DNA of 64,000 bases from JANQOH01 sp965201115. Its GTDB lineage: Bacteria; Pseudomonadota; Alphaproteobacteria; UBA7887. The position numbers were made by a program, and so were the translations under genes. The stretch is taken from the NCBI GenBank assembly GCA_965201115.1, contig OZ241745.1:372001-436000 (forward strand), read 5' to 3'. The first letter of the stretch is position 1, and each line of letters starts with the position of its first letter. Of the stretch, positions 46,053-54,287 are shown in pieces. The notes beneath the pieces were generated by a model. The model was not told the DNA's origin. It ran no database searches and saw nothing but the letters and a program-made list of their open reading frames with translations.

Positions 46053-47231
46053 TTATCCCCTTGCCAGCAGTTTCATGCCCGCCTCGAGCCCTTCGACGGT
46101 GAGCGGAAACATGCGGTCGCCCGTCAATTCGCGGATCATGCCGATGGAATGGGCGTAGCCCCAGCGCTCGCGCGGCTCGGGGTTGAGCCAGATCGCCGAC
46201 GCGTACACCGCCAAGAGGCGCTTCAGCCACACCGCGCCGGGCTCCTCGTTCCAATGCTCCACGCTGCCGCCGGCATATGTAATCTCGTAGGGACTCATGC
46301 TCGCATCGCCGACGATGATCAGCTTGCAGTCGCCGGGCCAGGTATGCATGACCTCCCATGTCGGGGTCCGCTCCGCGTGGCGGCGCGCATTGTCGCGCCA
46401 TACGCTCTCGTAAACGCAATTGTGGAAATAGAAATACTCCAGCCGCGCGAACTCGCTTCGCGCCGACGAGAACAGCTGTTCGCAGGTCCGCGCATGGACG
46501 TTCATCGACCCGCCGACATCGAGGAACAGCAGTACCTTTACGCGGTTGCGGCGTTCGGGCTGCATGCGCAGGTCGAGCCAGCCGCCGTTGTCGGCGGTGG
46601 ATTGCACGGTGGCGGGCATGTCGAGTTCGGTGTCGGCGCCTTCGCGCGCGAATTGGCGCAGGCGGCGCAGCGCGACCTTCATGTTGCGCGTTCCGATGGT
46701 TTCGGAGTCGTCGAGATTGCGGTATTCGCGCCGGTCCCAGACCTTGACGGCGCTGCCGCGGCGGCCCTTGTCCTGACCGATGCGGACGCCTTCCACGTGG
46801 TCGCCCCAGGCGCCGAAGGGCGACGTTCCGCCCGTTCCGATCCATTTCGACCCGCCTTGGTGGCGCTTGCGCTGTTCGCGCAGGCGCTCGCGCAGGCGTT
46901 CCATCAGCTTGTCCCAACCGAGGCGTTCGAGCTCCGCGCGCTCCTCGGGGTCGAGCAGCCGTTCGAGCTCGCGCCGGAGCCAGTCGGCGGGGATGTCCGC
47001 CTCCAGCGCCTCGCCCACCCGCTCGGCGCCCTTGAAGAACGCGCCGAACACGCGGTCGAAGCGGTCGAAATTGCGCTCGTCCTTGACCAGCGCCGCGCGG
47101 CCCAGATGGTAGAAATCTTCCACGTCGTATCCCGCGAGGCCCGCCTTCAACGCCTTGAGGAAGGTCAGGTATTCGCGCAGGGTCACGGGAACGCGCGCCT
47201 CGCGCAGCTGCAGGAAAAACCTGGCGAACAC
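46053..47231 (-). CDS. VWA domain protein, CoxE family
   Basis: A 392-residue protein. The N-terminal half (LREARVPVTLREYLTFLKAL, then VEDFYHLGRAALVKDERNFD) is the CoxE/DUF58-like helical domain, and the C-terminal half is a von Willebrand A domain with the MIDAS motif DVGGSMN in VLLFLDVGGSMNVHA and VGDASMSPYEI. It acts with the MoxR ATPase upstream as a metal-cofactor or complex-assembly chaperone pair. The gap to moxR is 49 bases. The target enzyme is not in the window. Confidence 0.92.
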   Translation of the reverse strand: MFARFFLQLREARVPVTLREYLTFLKALKAGLAGYDVEDFYHLGRAALVKDERNFDRFDRVFGAFFKGAERVGEALEADIPADWLRRELERLLDPEERAELERLGWDKLMERLRERLREQRKRHQGGSKWIGTGGTSPFGAWGDHVEGVRIGQDKGRRGSAVKVWDRREYRNLDDSETIGTRNMKVALRRLRQFAREGADTELDMPATVQSTADNGGWLDLRMQPERRNRVKVLLFLDVGGSMNVHARTCEQLFSSARSEFARLEYFYFHNCVYESVWRDNARRHAERTPTWEVMHTWPGDCKLIIVGDASMSPYEITYAGGSVEHWNEEPGAVWLKRLLAVYASAIWLNPEPRERWGYAHSIGMIRELTGDRMFPLTVEGLEAGMKLLARG

Positions 47232-47280
47232 CGGTCCGCTCCGGCCTACGCAGACGCGGGCGCCAAGCGCGCCCGGCGCG

Positions 47281-48129
47281 TCATTGCCGCTCCTCCCGCC
47301 GCGCCAAGAACGCCAGCCGCTCGAACAGCTGCACGTCCTGTTCGTTCTTCAGCAGCGCGCCGTGCAGCGGCGGGATGGCGCTGGCGCGGTTGCCGCTCCG
47401 CAACACGGCGGGGTCGATGTCTTCCGCCAGAAGCAGCTTGATCCAGTCGAGCAGTTCCGACGTCGAGGGTTTCTTCTTCACGCCCGGAACCTCGCGCGTT
47501 TCGTAGAACGCGCGCAACGCGGCGGAAAGCAGCGCCTTCTTGATGCCGGGGTAGTGAGCCTCGACGATGCGCTCCATCGTCTCTGCGTCGGGAAACGCGA
47601 TATAGTGGAAGAAGCAGCGGCGCAGAAAGGCGTCGGGCAGCTCTTTCTCGTTGTTCGATGTGATCACCACGACGGGGCGCCGCTCGGCCTTCACTGTCTG
47701 CTTCGTCTCATAGACGTAGAATTCCATGCGGTCGAGTTCGAGCAGCAGGTCGTTGGGGAACTCGATATCGGCCTTGTCGATCTCGTCGATCAGCAGCACG
47801 GGCGTTTCGGCGCCGCTAAAGGCTTCCCACAGCTTGCCGCGCGCGATGTAGTTGCCGATGTCGCGGACGCGCTCATCGCCGAGCTGGCCGTCGCGCAGCC
47901 GCGCCACGGCGTCGTATTCGTAGAGCCCCTGCCGCGCGGTGGTGGTGGATTTGATGTGCCAGCGTATCAGCGGCTTGCCGAGCGCGCGGGCGATCTCTTC
48001 CGCCAGCATGGTCTTGCCCGTGCCGGGCTCGCCCTTGACCAGCAGCGGACGCTCCAGCGCGATCGCCGCGTTGACCGCGGTCATCAGGTCGCGCGTCGCG
48101 ATATAGGTGTCGGTGCCGGCGAATTTCAT
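47281..48129 (-). CDS. MoxR/CoxD-type AAA ATPase
   Basis: A 282-residue MoxR-family AAA+ chaperone. Walker A is GEPGTGKT (residues 33-40), Walker B LLIDEIDKAD, sensor VITSNNEKELPDAFLRRCFF. The KPLIRWHIKSTTTARQGLYE segment is typical of the CoxD subgroup. It is upstream of the CoxE-like VWA gene in the same operon. Divergent from panB with 159 bases between starts, in which nothing was recognised. Confidence 0.94.
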   Translation of the reverse strand: MKFAGTDTYIATRDLMTAVNAAIALERPLLVKGEPGTGKTMLAEEIARALGKPLIRWHIKSTTTARQGLYEYDAVARLRDGQLGDERVRDIGNYIARGKLWEAFSGAETPVLLIDEIDKADIEFPNDLLLELDRMEFYVYETKQTVKAERRPVVVITSNNEKELPDAFLRRCFFHYIAFPDAETMERIVEAHYPGIKKALLSAALRAFYETREVPGVKKKPSTSELLDWIKLLLAEDIDPAVLRSGNRASAIPPLHGALLKNEQDVQLFERLAFLARREERQ

Positions 48130-48288
48130 GGCGGCGGAGCCTCGGCGGGAAGGGGGCGGGAGAGCGCGGAAACGCGGAGCGCGGCGCTCAGAGTCGCCGG
48201 GAACGCCGCGGCGGTCAAGCGCGCATTGCCGCGCCCCGCGCCGGCGGCTATGGTCGCGCCCCCGCACATCGTGACGAGGGAGCCCGCG

Positions 48289-49101
48289 ATGCCCCGGCGC
48301 AAGCGCCTCACCGCCGCCGACATTCGCGCCCGGAAGGGCGGCGAGCCGGCGGTCTGCCTCACCGCCTACACCGCGCCCGCCGCGAAACTCATGCAGGACC
48401 ATGTCGATCTGCTGCTCGTCGGCGATTCGCTCGGCATGACGATATACGGGTTCGACAACACCGTGGCGGTGACGCTCGACATGATGATCGCCCACGGCGC
48501 CGCGGTGGTCCGCGCCACCGAGACGCCCTGCATCGTCGTCGATCTGCCGTTCGGCGCGTATCAGGAATCGCCCGCGGCCGCGTTCCGCGCCGCCGCCCGC
48601 GTAATGGCGGAAACGGGCTGCTCGGCGGTCAAGCTCGAGGGCGGGCGCGAAATGGCGGAGACGGTGCGCTTCCTCGTCGAACGCGGCGTGCCGGTCATGG
48701 GCCATGTGGGGCTGACGCCGCAGCATGTCCATCGTTTCGGCGGCTTCCGCCCGCAGGGGCGCACGGAGGCGGAAACGGAGGCGCTTCTCGCCGACGCCGG
48801 CGCCGTGGCCGAGGCCGGGGCGTTTTCCATCGTCGTGGAGGCCGTGCCCGAAGCTGCGGCGCGCCGCGTGACCGAAAGCGTGAGCGTACCCACAATCGGC
48901 ATCGGCGCGGGCCGCCCGTGCGACGGCCAGATACTCGTCGGCGACGACGTCGTCGGCATGTTCCAGGAGTTCACGCCGAGATTCGTCAAGCGCTACGCCG
49001 AGCTCGGCGCAGCCCTCGCCGACGCCGCCCGCCGCTACGCCGAAGACGTCCGCGCCGGCGCCTTCCCCGGCCCCGAACACACCTTCAAATCGCGAACATA
49101 G
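48289..49101 (+). CDS. panB: 3-methyl-2-oxobutanoate hydroxymethyltransferase
   Basis: First enzyme of pantothenate synthesis. At 270 residues it is of normal length. Motifs: the N-terminal KRLTAADIRARKGGEPAVCL, the metal-binding LLLVGDSLGMTIYG, KLEGGREMAETVRFLVERGV, MGHVGLTPQHVHRFGG, and IGIGAGRPCDGQILVGDDVVG. A GTG six codons upstream (48271) is a possible alternative start; GAGGGAG favours the ATG. It stands alone, convergent with the polyamine-type binding-protein gene. Confidence 0.97.
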   Translation: MPRRKRLTAADIRARKGGEPAVCLTAYTAPAAKLMQDHVDLLLVGDSLGMTIYGFDNTVAVTLDMMIAHGAAVVRATETPCIVVDLPFGAYQESPAAAFRAAARVMAETGCSAVKLEGGREMAETVRFLVERGVPVMGHVGLTPQHVHRFGGFRPQGRTEAETEALLADAGAVAEAGAFSIVVEAVPEAAARRVTESVSVPTIGIGAGRPCDGQILVGDDVVGMFQEFTPRFVKRYAELGAALADAARRYAEDVRAGAFPGPEHTFKSRT

Positions 49102-49121
49102 CGCCGGCGCCGCGCCCCCCT

Positions 49122-50384
49122 TTACGCGGCGAGAAACTCCTCCCACCGCCGCGTCAGATACGCGTTCTCCCCCATCGTCGAGTTCCACACGGCGATATTG
49201 CGGAAGCGCTCCCGGTACGAGCCGCCGTCGCGGACCTCGCCGCGGCGCGCCGCGACGCCCCCGAACGGGTCCGGCAGGTCCCGCGCCGCGGGCTTCCCTT
49301 CGTACCAATAGTCCCACTCGTCCGCGTCGAGATGCGCGCGCACGTTCCCGGGGATCGACATGTAGTATCCCTGCCGCGCGACGAACGCCCCCGCCCAGCC
49401 GGAAAGCCACCAGTCGATATAGGCGTGGGCGCGGTCGAGTTGCGCGCCTTCCGTCCGCGCCGAGACCGCCAGGCCGCCGTACCAGCCGCGCATGCCCTCG
49501 CGGGGCGCGGCCTGTACGCAGTTCACGCCGCGCGCGCGCGCCTCGGCGATGGCCGGCGACCACATGCTGCCGAGCGCCGCGCGGCCCGACGCCATCAGCG
49601 CCGCCGACTCGGTCTCGGTCTCCCAGAAGCCCGCGAAATGCCCCGCGCGCTTGCGCTCGACGAGGAACCCGACGAGCAGGTCGATCTCGGCGCGGGTCAT
49701 GTCGCCCTTGTCGCCGAATGTGTGGACGCCGAGCGCCTCGAGCGCCAGCGCCGCCTCCATCGCGCCCACCTGCGCGACGCGGATCAGCATGACCCGGCCG
49801 GCGAACTCGGCGCTCAGCAGATCGCCCCAGCTCTCGATGGCGCGGCCCGTGCGGTCGGCGTCGTAGCCGATGGAGTCGGCGTTGTGCCAGGCCGGCGCCA
49901 TGGAAATCCAGCGCGACGGCCCCGCCGCGCGCGCGCCTCCGGCGTCGAGCCACAGATGGCGGAACGGCGCGTCGCCCTGGCCGGGGGTCGAATCGGGCGC
50001 GAGCCGCCCCGTCTTGCTCAGATTCGTGACCTTGTCCCAGTCGGCGATCCGCCGCGTGTCGAGCGGCCGCCAGACTTTCGCCGGCAGCAGAACGTCCATC
50101 TCGCCGAAATGGCCCTGGGCCACGTCGTATTCGCCGTTGCGGTTGAGCATCGTGTCCGACAGCGCCCCGTAACCGAGCGCCTGCCCGCGCACCTCGAAGC
50201 CGAGATCGCTCGAGGCCCGCGCCACGATGTCGTCGATAACGCTCCCCGCGAGCCCGACGACCCGCAGCGGCTCCGCCGCCCGCACGATGGACGGAAACCC
50301 AAGCGCCGCCCCCGCCGCCGCGCCCGCCCCGACGAACGCCCGCCGCGTAAGGCCGCCGGCCCCGGTTGCCTGTTTCTCGCTCAT
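49122..50384 (-). CDS. Tat-exported ABC substrate-binding protein, spermidine/putrescine type
   Basis: A 420-residue periplasmic binding protein of the PotD/SBP_bac_8 class. A twin-arginine signal is present (LTRRAFVGAGAAAGAALGFP, cleavage near IVRAA). The ligand domains follow with LRVVGLAGSVIDDIV, WISMAPAWHNADSIGYD, GRVMLIRVAQVGAMEAAL and GYYMSIPGNVRAHL. The start at 50384 has GAGGGAGAGACGAG upstream. No permease or ATPase gene is in reach. Ligand unknown. Confidence 0.92.
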   Translation of the reverse strand: MSEKQATGAGGLTRRAFVGAGAAAGAALGFPSIVRAAEPLRVVGLAGSVIDDIVARASSDLGFEVRGQALGYGALSDTMLNRNGEYDVAQGHFGEMDVLLPAKVWRPLDTRRIADWDKVTNLSKTGRLAPDSTPGQGDAPFRHLWLDAGGARAAGPSRWISMAPAWHNADSIGYDADRTGRAIESWGDLLSAEFAGRVMLIRVAQVGAMEAALALEALGVHTFGDKGDMTRAEIDLLVGFLVERKRAGHFAGFWETETESAALMASGRAALGSMWSPAIAEARARGVNCVQAAPREGMRGWYGGLAVSARTEGAQLDRAHAYIDWWLSGWAGAFVARQGYYMSIPGNVRAHLDADEWDYWYEGKPAARDLPDPFGGVAARRGEVRDGGSYRERFRNIAVWNSTMGENAYLTRRWEEFLAA

Positions 50385-50452
50385 GACTCGTCTCTCCCTC
50401 GCTGTTCGCCGCTTGTCGTAGCGGTCCTGATCGCGATGCTGTCGCGACGGGA

Positions 50453-50851
50453 TTATACGAGATCGACGCCCGCCGCGATCGCCGCCGCGCGCAAGGCCTT
50501 GTCGAGCGTAGCCAACCGCGCGTTCCAACGCGTCGCCGTCGCCAAGTAGGCCGCATCGTAGCCGGTCAAGCGATGTCTGCGCGCCAGCGCCATAATTGCG
50601 TCGATGTCGCGATGCCGATCGATATTCATCGGCAAACGGCTCAGCCGCTCCAGAAATTCAAAGCTTTCCCTTGTATCGATGCGTTGTTTGCGCTCCGCCA
50701 TGATCAAGATATTGCAGATCTCGTATACGAATATAAACGGGACCACACCAATATCTGATCGGAGAGCGCTTGACGCGCGGGACGCGACATCCGACTCTTC
50801 GTCGGGAAAGCACCACGCGGCAGCGACCGACGCATCTACAACGACCGGCAT
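50453..50851 (-). CDS. VapC-like PIN domain toxin
   Basis: A 132-residue PIN-domain RNase of the VapC type. The acidic residues are Asp6 in VVVDASVAAAWCFPDE, Glu44 in FVYEICNILIMAERK, Asp99 in RLTGYDAAYLATA and Asp117 in LATLDKALR. Its ATG overlaps the stop of the gene upstream (TGATG), where the last 39 codons read as a VapB-like antitoxin. So translation of the toxin depends on the antitoxin-bearing frame. The toxin probably cleaves tRNA or rRNA when freed from antitoxin. Confidence 0.88.
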   Translation of the reverse strand: MPVVVDASVAAAWCFPDEESDVASRASSALRSDIGVVPFIFVYEICNILIMAERKQRIDTRESFEFLERLSRLPMNIDRHRDIDAIMALARRHRLTGYDAAYLATATRWNARLATLDKALRAAAIAAGVDLV

Positions 50852-52044
50852 CAGCGTCGCCCCCATTCCCTGTACTCGCGAATCTCCTCCGCTGACACAG
50901 GTTTTCGCCGCGCCCGCTCGCGCAGCATCGCCGCGATGACGTCATCTACGGACTCCGTTTTACGCGGCATGCCCGACGCGCGTTCGGGCGTACGCGCCGC
51001 TTTCCCGTAGAGCCATGATTTCGTGCTTTCGTCTTCGCCGATGCGCATGGCGCGCGCCTGAGGCAGAAACCGCCAGTGCCGTCGCACCGCCTTCGCAATC
51101 CAATTCAGATCGAGAAAATGCACGCCGCCGCCCGGCGGTTTCGGCTGTGCCGGCGTCAGAACAGCCGAGTACAGACGGGTATCGGGGCTGCGCGGCCTGA
51201 CGTTTTGGAAGTTCGGTGCATGCCGCGCGTACAATTTGGCTTGCATCAAGCCCGCAACATTGCCCTTTTCATCGCTTCCGATTCCGTCCACGCCGCCGTC
51301 GCCGGGCCCCCCGGCCTGATGCCATGATTCGTGAGGGCGCTCCAACTGCAGGAGAGATGCCACCAGGCATTCGAATGCGCTCGGAAAGAGCGTATCGACC
51401 AGGCGCCGTTTGATATCGTCGAGATCGAGCGTCCACGATGCGACCGGTTGGTTTTCCCCACCGACAAGCCGTTCGAGAACGGCATGGGCAGCGATGCGCG
51501 GATCGGCAGGGTGCTCGCCGAAAACAGCGTAGGTTCCGCGGCCATGCATGGTCCGGCGTATCCACCCGGGGAGCTGCGTGAGATCGAACTGCCGATACTC
51601 GTCGATGGCCCACCCCTGCGCAACGTCGGCGATATGACGTTTTTTGGCGTCGCATGCATTGAGACCCTGCCTTTCCCGCAACGTCAGATAATCCGCGGCC
51701 CAGCCGGGCGCATTCACGATATCGTAGTCCCCGGTTATTCGGGCGATGTAAACGACGCCTTCGTGCGGCCGCGGGATAACGACTATCGATCCGCACGTCA
51801 CTCGCCGAGCCAAGTTGCGGTTCGCCGTATATTGCCGCTTGAACCGACCGTGAGACTCCTTCTCACGGGACCATTCCTGCTCATCGACCGTGAGATCGAC
51901 GAGACAATGTCGCAGGTTGTTCGGGTCGTACTCGCTCCCGAACCTGAGTAGCGGATAGCCGATAAACACGCGCCTTGCCTGCTCGAAGATTTCGAACGCA
52001 TCGCAGCCCTGCGGCTTGGCTCGGCAGAAAAACGCGATGGGCAT
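50851..52044 (-). CDS. Mrr-like restriction endonuclease with C-terminal VapB-like antitoxin tail
   Basis: A 397-residue frame starting at the ATG at 52044, preceded by GGAGG. The N-terminal half has a PUA/EVE-like look (GSIVVIPRPHEGVVYIARIT then GDYDIV). The nuclease domain has the Mrr pattern: Phe224-Glu225 in FECLVASLLQLE, Asp253 in GGPGDGGVDGIG, and Gln268-x-Lys270 in GLMQAKLYA. The last 39 residues (from Met359, MPRKTESVDDVIAAMLRERA) resemble a VapB-type antitoxin and end in an overlap with vapC. Either the antitoxin is fused to the nuclease, or it is also made from the internal ATG at 50970. Mrr enzymes cut modified or methylated DNA. Confidence 0.72.
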   Translation of the reverse strand: MPIAFFCRAKPQGCDAFEIFEQARRVFIGYPLLRFGSEYDPNNLRHCLVDLTVDEQEWSREKESHGRFKRQYTANRNLARRVTCGSIVVIPRPHEGVVYIARITGDYDIVNAPGWAADYLTLRERQGLNACDAKKRHIADVAQGWAIDEYRQFDLTQLPGWIRRTMHGRGTYAVFGEHPADPRIAAHAVLERLVGGENQPVASWTLDLDDIKRRLVDTLFPSAFECLVASLLQLERPHESWHQAGGPGDGGVDGIGSDEKGNVAGLMQAKLYARHAPNFQNVRPRSPDTRLYSAVLTPAQPKPPGGGVHFLDLNWIAKAVRRHWRFLPQARAMRIGEDESTKSWLYGKAARTPERASGMPRKTESVDDVIAAMLRERARRKPVSAEEIREYREWGRR

Positions 52045-52518
52045 GATCGCCGCCTCCCCGTTCCGGATACCGCCGCGTCGGCGGCGCGCCGACAAGCGCG
52101 ATCCGTAACACCCGACGCGGCTGTCACGCCGCGCCGGTACCGAAGCACTATAGCAGATCGCGCGCGCCCGCGCAACCTGCCGACCGGCGGCGTTCTTGCC
52201 GAACTCTGCCGTCGCCCGGTCGGCGCCGTGTCCGGTCCGGCGCCTCGAAAATCCGGCGCGGCGGCCCCACCGCGCTCGCCCGTACCGTCCGGTCGCAGGC
52301 GGCGAAACGGCGGGCCGCCTTGGTCCAAGGGCCGATTCGGGCGGCCGCGGCGCCTTCCCCGGCAGCGCAACGTTCGTGTCGCCAAGATCGGTTCGGGGCG
52401 CCTCGTACTCGTCGGCATCCGTGCTCCATGCGCGCGGCATGGCCTCGCGCGGCGCCGTTGCAGGCGAGAGCCAGCAGGGCGCCAGCGGTCCCGGATTGGC
52501 ATTCGACGGTTCCGGGGG

Positions 52519-52560
52519 GCCGTTGCGGGGCATTGCGGGGATCTGCGGGGCCCGGGGCGG
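52519..52560 (+). repeat. Dispersed repeat, degenerate copy D
   Basis: Contains CCGTTGCGGGGCATTGCGGG followed by GCGGGGCCCGGGGCG, which matches the minus strand of repeat B at 17683-17724 with a few differences. The bases just before it (GGGCGCCAGCGGTCCCGG) look like a worn copy of the main unit seen in copies A-C. Confidence 0.5.
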
Positions 52561-52705
52561 ACTCGCGCGCCGGTCGGACGAAGCGCGGCGGCACCGGCGG
52601 CGTTATCGCGGTCGTTCGTATTCGCGTTCGGCTTCGCGGCGTTCGCAGGCGATGCGGACGGCCTCCCGCTGGCGTCCGGCGTATTCCTTCGGCTCGATTC
52701 GCGAA

Positions 52706-52840
52706 CGCTCAATTCGCGAATCGTATGTACGAAAGACCGGGTCGCTTCGGGGGCAGGATGCTTGGGCGCCTTCGGCGCGACGGCCTCCAAAGCCGCCAAG
52801 CAAAATGCGGCCCAAGTACAGACGATTCGCGAATTGAGCG
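52706..52840. repeat. 135-bp element bounded by 25-bp inverted repeats (MITE-like)
   Basis: The left arm at 52706-52730 begins CGCTCAATTCGCGAATCGT and the right arm at 52816-52840 is its reverse complement with one mismatch out of 25. A 15-base near-copy of the left arm lies just outside it at 52692-52706. The interior has a GCGCC-TTCG-GGCGC-type hairpin. No coding sequence is inside. The size, arms and lack of genes fit a non-autonomous miniature transposon, or a paired protein-binding site. Confidence 0.55.
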
Positions 52841-53051
52841 ATTCCTCCCGATCATGCGGACCGCGATGGTCGGGGGGAGGGCGGAAGCACGGGCAGGCGG
52901 GGGGACTGCGGATTCGGGCGCGCCTTGCGCGGGCAGGTAGCGTCAGCGGTTTTCCGGGCGGCCGTAGGCGGCGCTGTTTGGCGTCGCGACCGCCCTCGGC
53001 ATGGCTGCCGTCGCCGCTGCCCCCGCGGGTTCGCACCGAGCCGCGGGTCGC

Positions 53052-53798
53052 CTACGCCGCGCAACGCCGAAACAGCTTGCGCGGATGCCCGTGCATACCG
53101 CCGTTGTCCGCCGTGGCGCCCACATCGTCGTAGCCTTGCCACGGTTCGGTATTATCGGCTACCAAGAGCAGGCTCGGTCGCACTCCGCACTGCTCCGCAA
53201 GTTGTTCAAGCGGACCGGCATGACCGAAGGGGGCCCAGTTTCCACCGAATGGGTGATCCTGTACGAGAACCATGAACGGCGCGTGCGTACCGTCACCTTG
53301 GCAATACAACGCGTCGTAGGCAGCGAAGCCATCGCCGCCGACAAACAAGATCGCCAGACGTCGCGCGCCGTGGCCATCGCCGTATCCCCCCTTGCGGGTC
53401 AAGACATAATATCGCGCGAACGGAGTCACAGAGGAGTCGCGAGCCCAGTTCGCATTCCCAACTTCGTCAGGCGCAAGGTGGCGCATCCATCCTCCCGGAC
53501 GCAATGTTTCCTCCGCCACGCGCTCTGTATGCGTCACCTCATACCCGCGGAATCCACGTTCGGGGTCGTCGATGTGCGCTTTGACCCGATCTTCGCTGAC
53601 CGCGCAATCGACATATACGAACGCGTGAGCTGCACGGGACCTGGCGCATAACCTGACCGGTTGCCCATCGTCGCCGGAGCCGGGGTAGTACACTGTCCGG
53701 GACGAGAAAAACTGTTTCCGGTCGAAGGCTACGTCGCCCTCCAGCCACTCCGGAAGCGGCTCTGCGTACTCCTGCAAGGCTTCGATAAGCGTGGGCAT
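53052..53798 (-). CDS. Conserved protein of unknown function (YPGSG family)
   Basis: A 248-residue soluble protein. I do not recognise a named domain. Visible signatures are RKQFFSSRTVYYPGSGDDGQ, AHAFVYVDCAV, GFRGYEVTHTERVAEETLRP, then RRLAILFVGGDGFAAYDALY, MVLVQDHPFGGNW and LLLVADNTEPWQGYDDVG. The start at 53798 has GGAGG upstream. It has a disrupted paralogue 10 kb away (63350-63658), sharing VYYPGSG, DGQPVRLC, FVYVD and SEETLRPRGW-type segments. Both sit at the edges of the transposon nest. A hydrolase or sensor role is possible, but no catalytic set can be fixed. Confidence 0.8.
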   Translation of the reverse strand: MPTLIEALQEYAEPLPEWLEGDVAFDRKQFFSSRTVYYPGSGDDGQPVRLCARSRAAHAFVYVDCAVSEDRVKAHIDDPERGFRGYEVTHTERVAEETLRPGGWMRHLAPDEVGNANWARDSSVTPFARYYVLTRKGGYGDGHGARRLAILFVGGDGFAAYDALYCQGDGTHAPFMVLVQDHPFGGNWAPFGHAGPLEQLAEQCGVRPSLLLVADNTEPWQGYDDVGATADNGGMHGHPRKLFRRCAA

Positions 53799-53942
53799 CT
53801 TCGGCCTCCTCTTCTCGCCCGGTTGGCGCGGCGGCTCGGCTGCCAGCGTGCGGCTTCCGCGTGGGGAAGCGGTTGCCGACGACCGGCCCCTATGCCGACG
53901 AATATACGCCGTATTTGCGGCGGCGCAATATGGAGGCCGCCT

Positions 53943-54156
53943 TTACAGCCCGAAACCGATGCGCCGTGCGCGGTCGGTCTTGGCATCGCATTCGGCGCGT
54001 AGCATGGCGGCGAGGGCGGCGGGGTCGCCGGACTGGCCCAACAGGGCGGCCTTGCATTTCCGCCACGGCGTAGTCGCCGAGGGTCAAGTTCGAGAGCTCG
54101 GCCAGCTCGCGCGGCGGGTCGAGTGCGAGAAAGGCGCGGAACGCGCCCTCGACCAT
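53943..54156 (-). pseudogene. Gene remnant interrupted by IS66-A
   Basis: A fragment reading MVEGAFRAFLALDPPRELAE, then LSNLTLGDYAV. At about 54065 the coding sense moves to the next frame: WRKCKAALLGQSGDPAALAA, then MLRAECDAKTDRARRIGFGL and a stop at 53943. A single-base frameshift is the simplest explanation. Upstream it is cut by the IS66 end at 54175. The family is not recognised. It fills most of the 376-base gap after the YPGSG gene. Confidence 0.4.
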
Positions 54157-54287
54157 AACAAGGGGAGGGAAGGGGTAAGCGTCCTGTTATGGGGCTATTG
54201 GGTTTTTACGGTGGGGGTTTTGTGTTTCCAGTTCCACGGCATGAGTTCGTGGATTCGGTTTGTTTTGTAGTCCTGGATACGGTTGAG

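Larger units (their letters stand above)
52045..53051 (+). other. Gene-free, repeat-rich interval
   Basis: About 1 kb without a supported gene. Open frames here are low-complexity shadows. It contains the degenerate repeat D near 52480-52560, the inverted repeat pair 52706-52840, and a GGCGCCTTCGGCGCG hairpin between its arms at about 52768. The remaining parts look like decayed, GC-biased sequence in which I recognise nothing. Confidence 0.5.

Noticed and set aside
49122..50384. A complete polyamine uptake operon
   Set aside because: Only the binding protein is present; the neighbours are panB and vapC.
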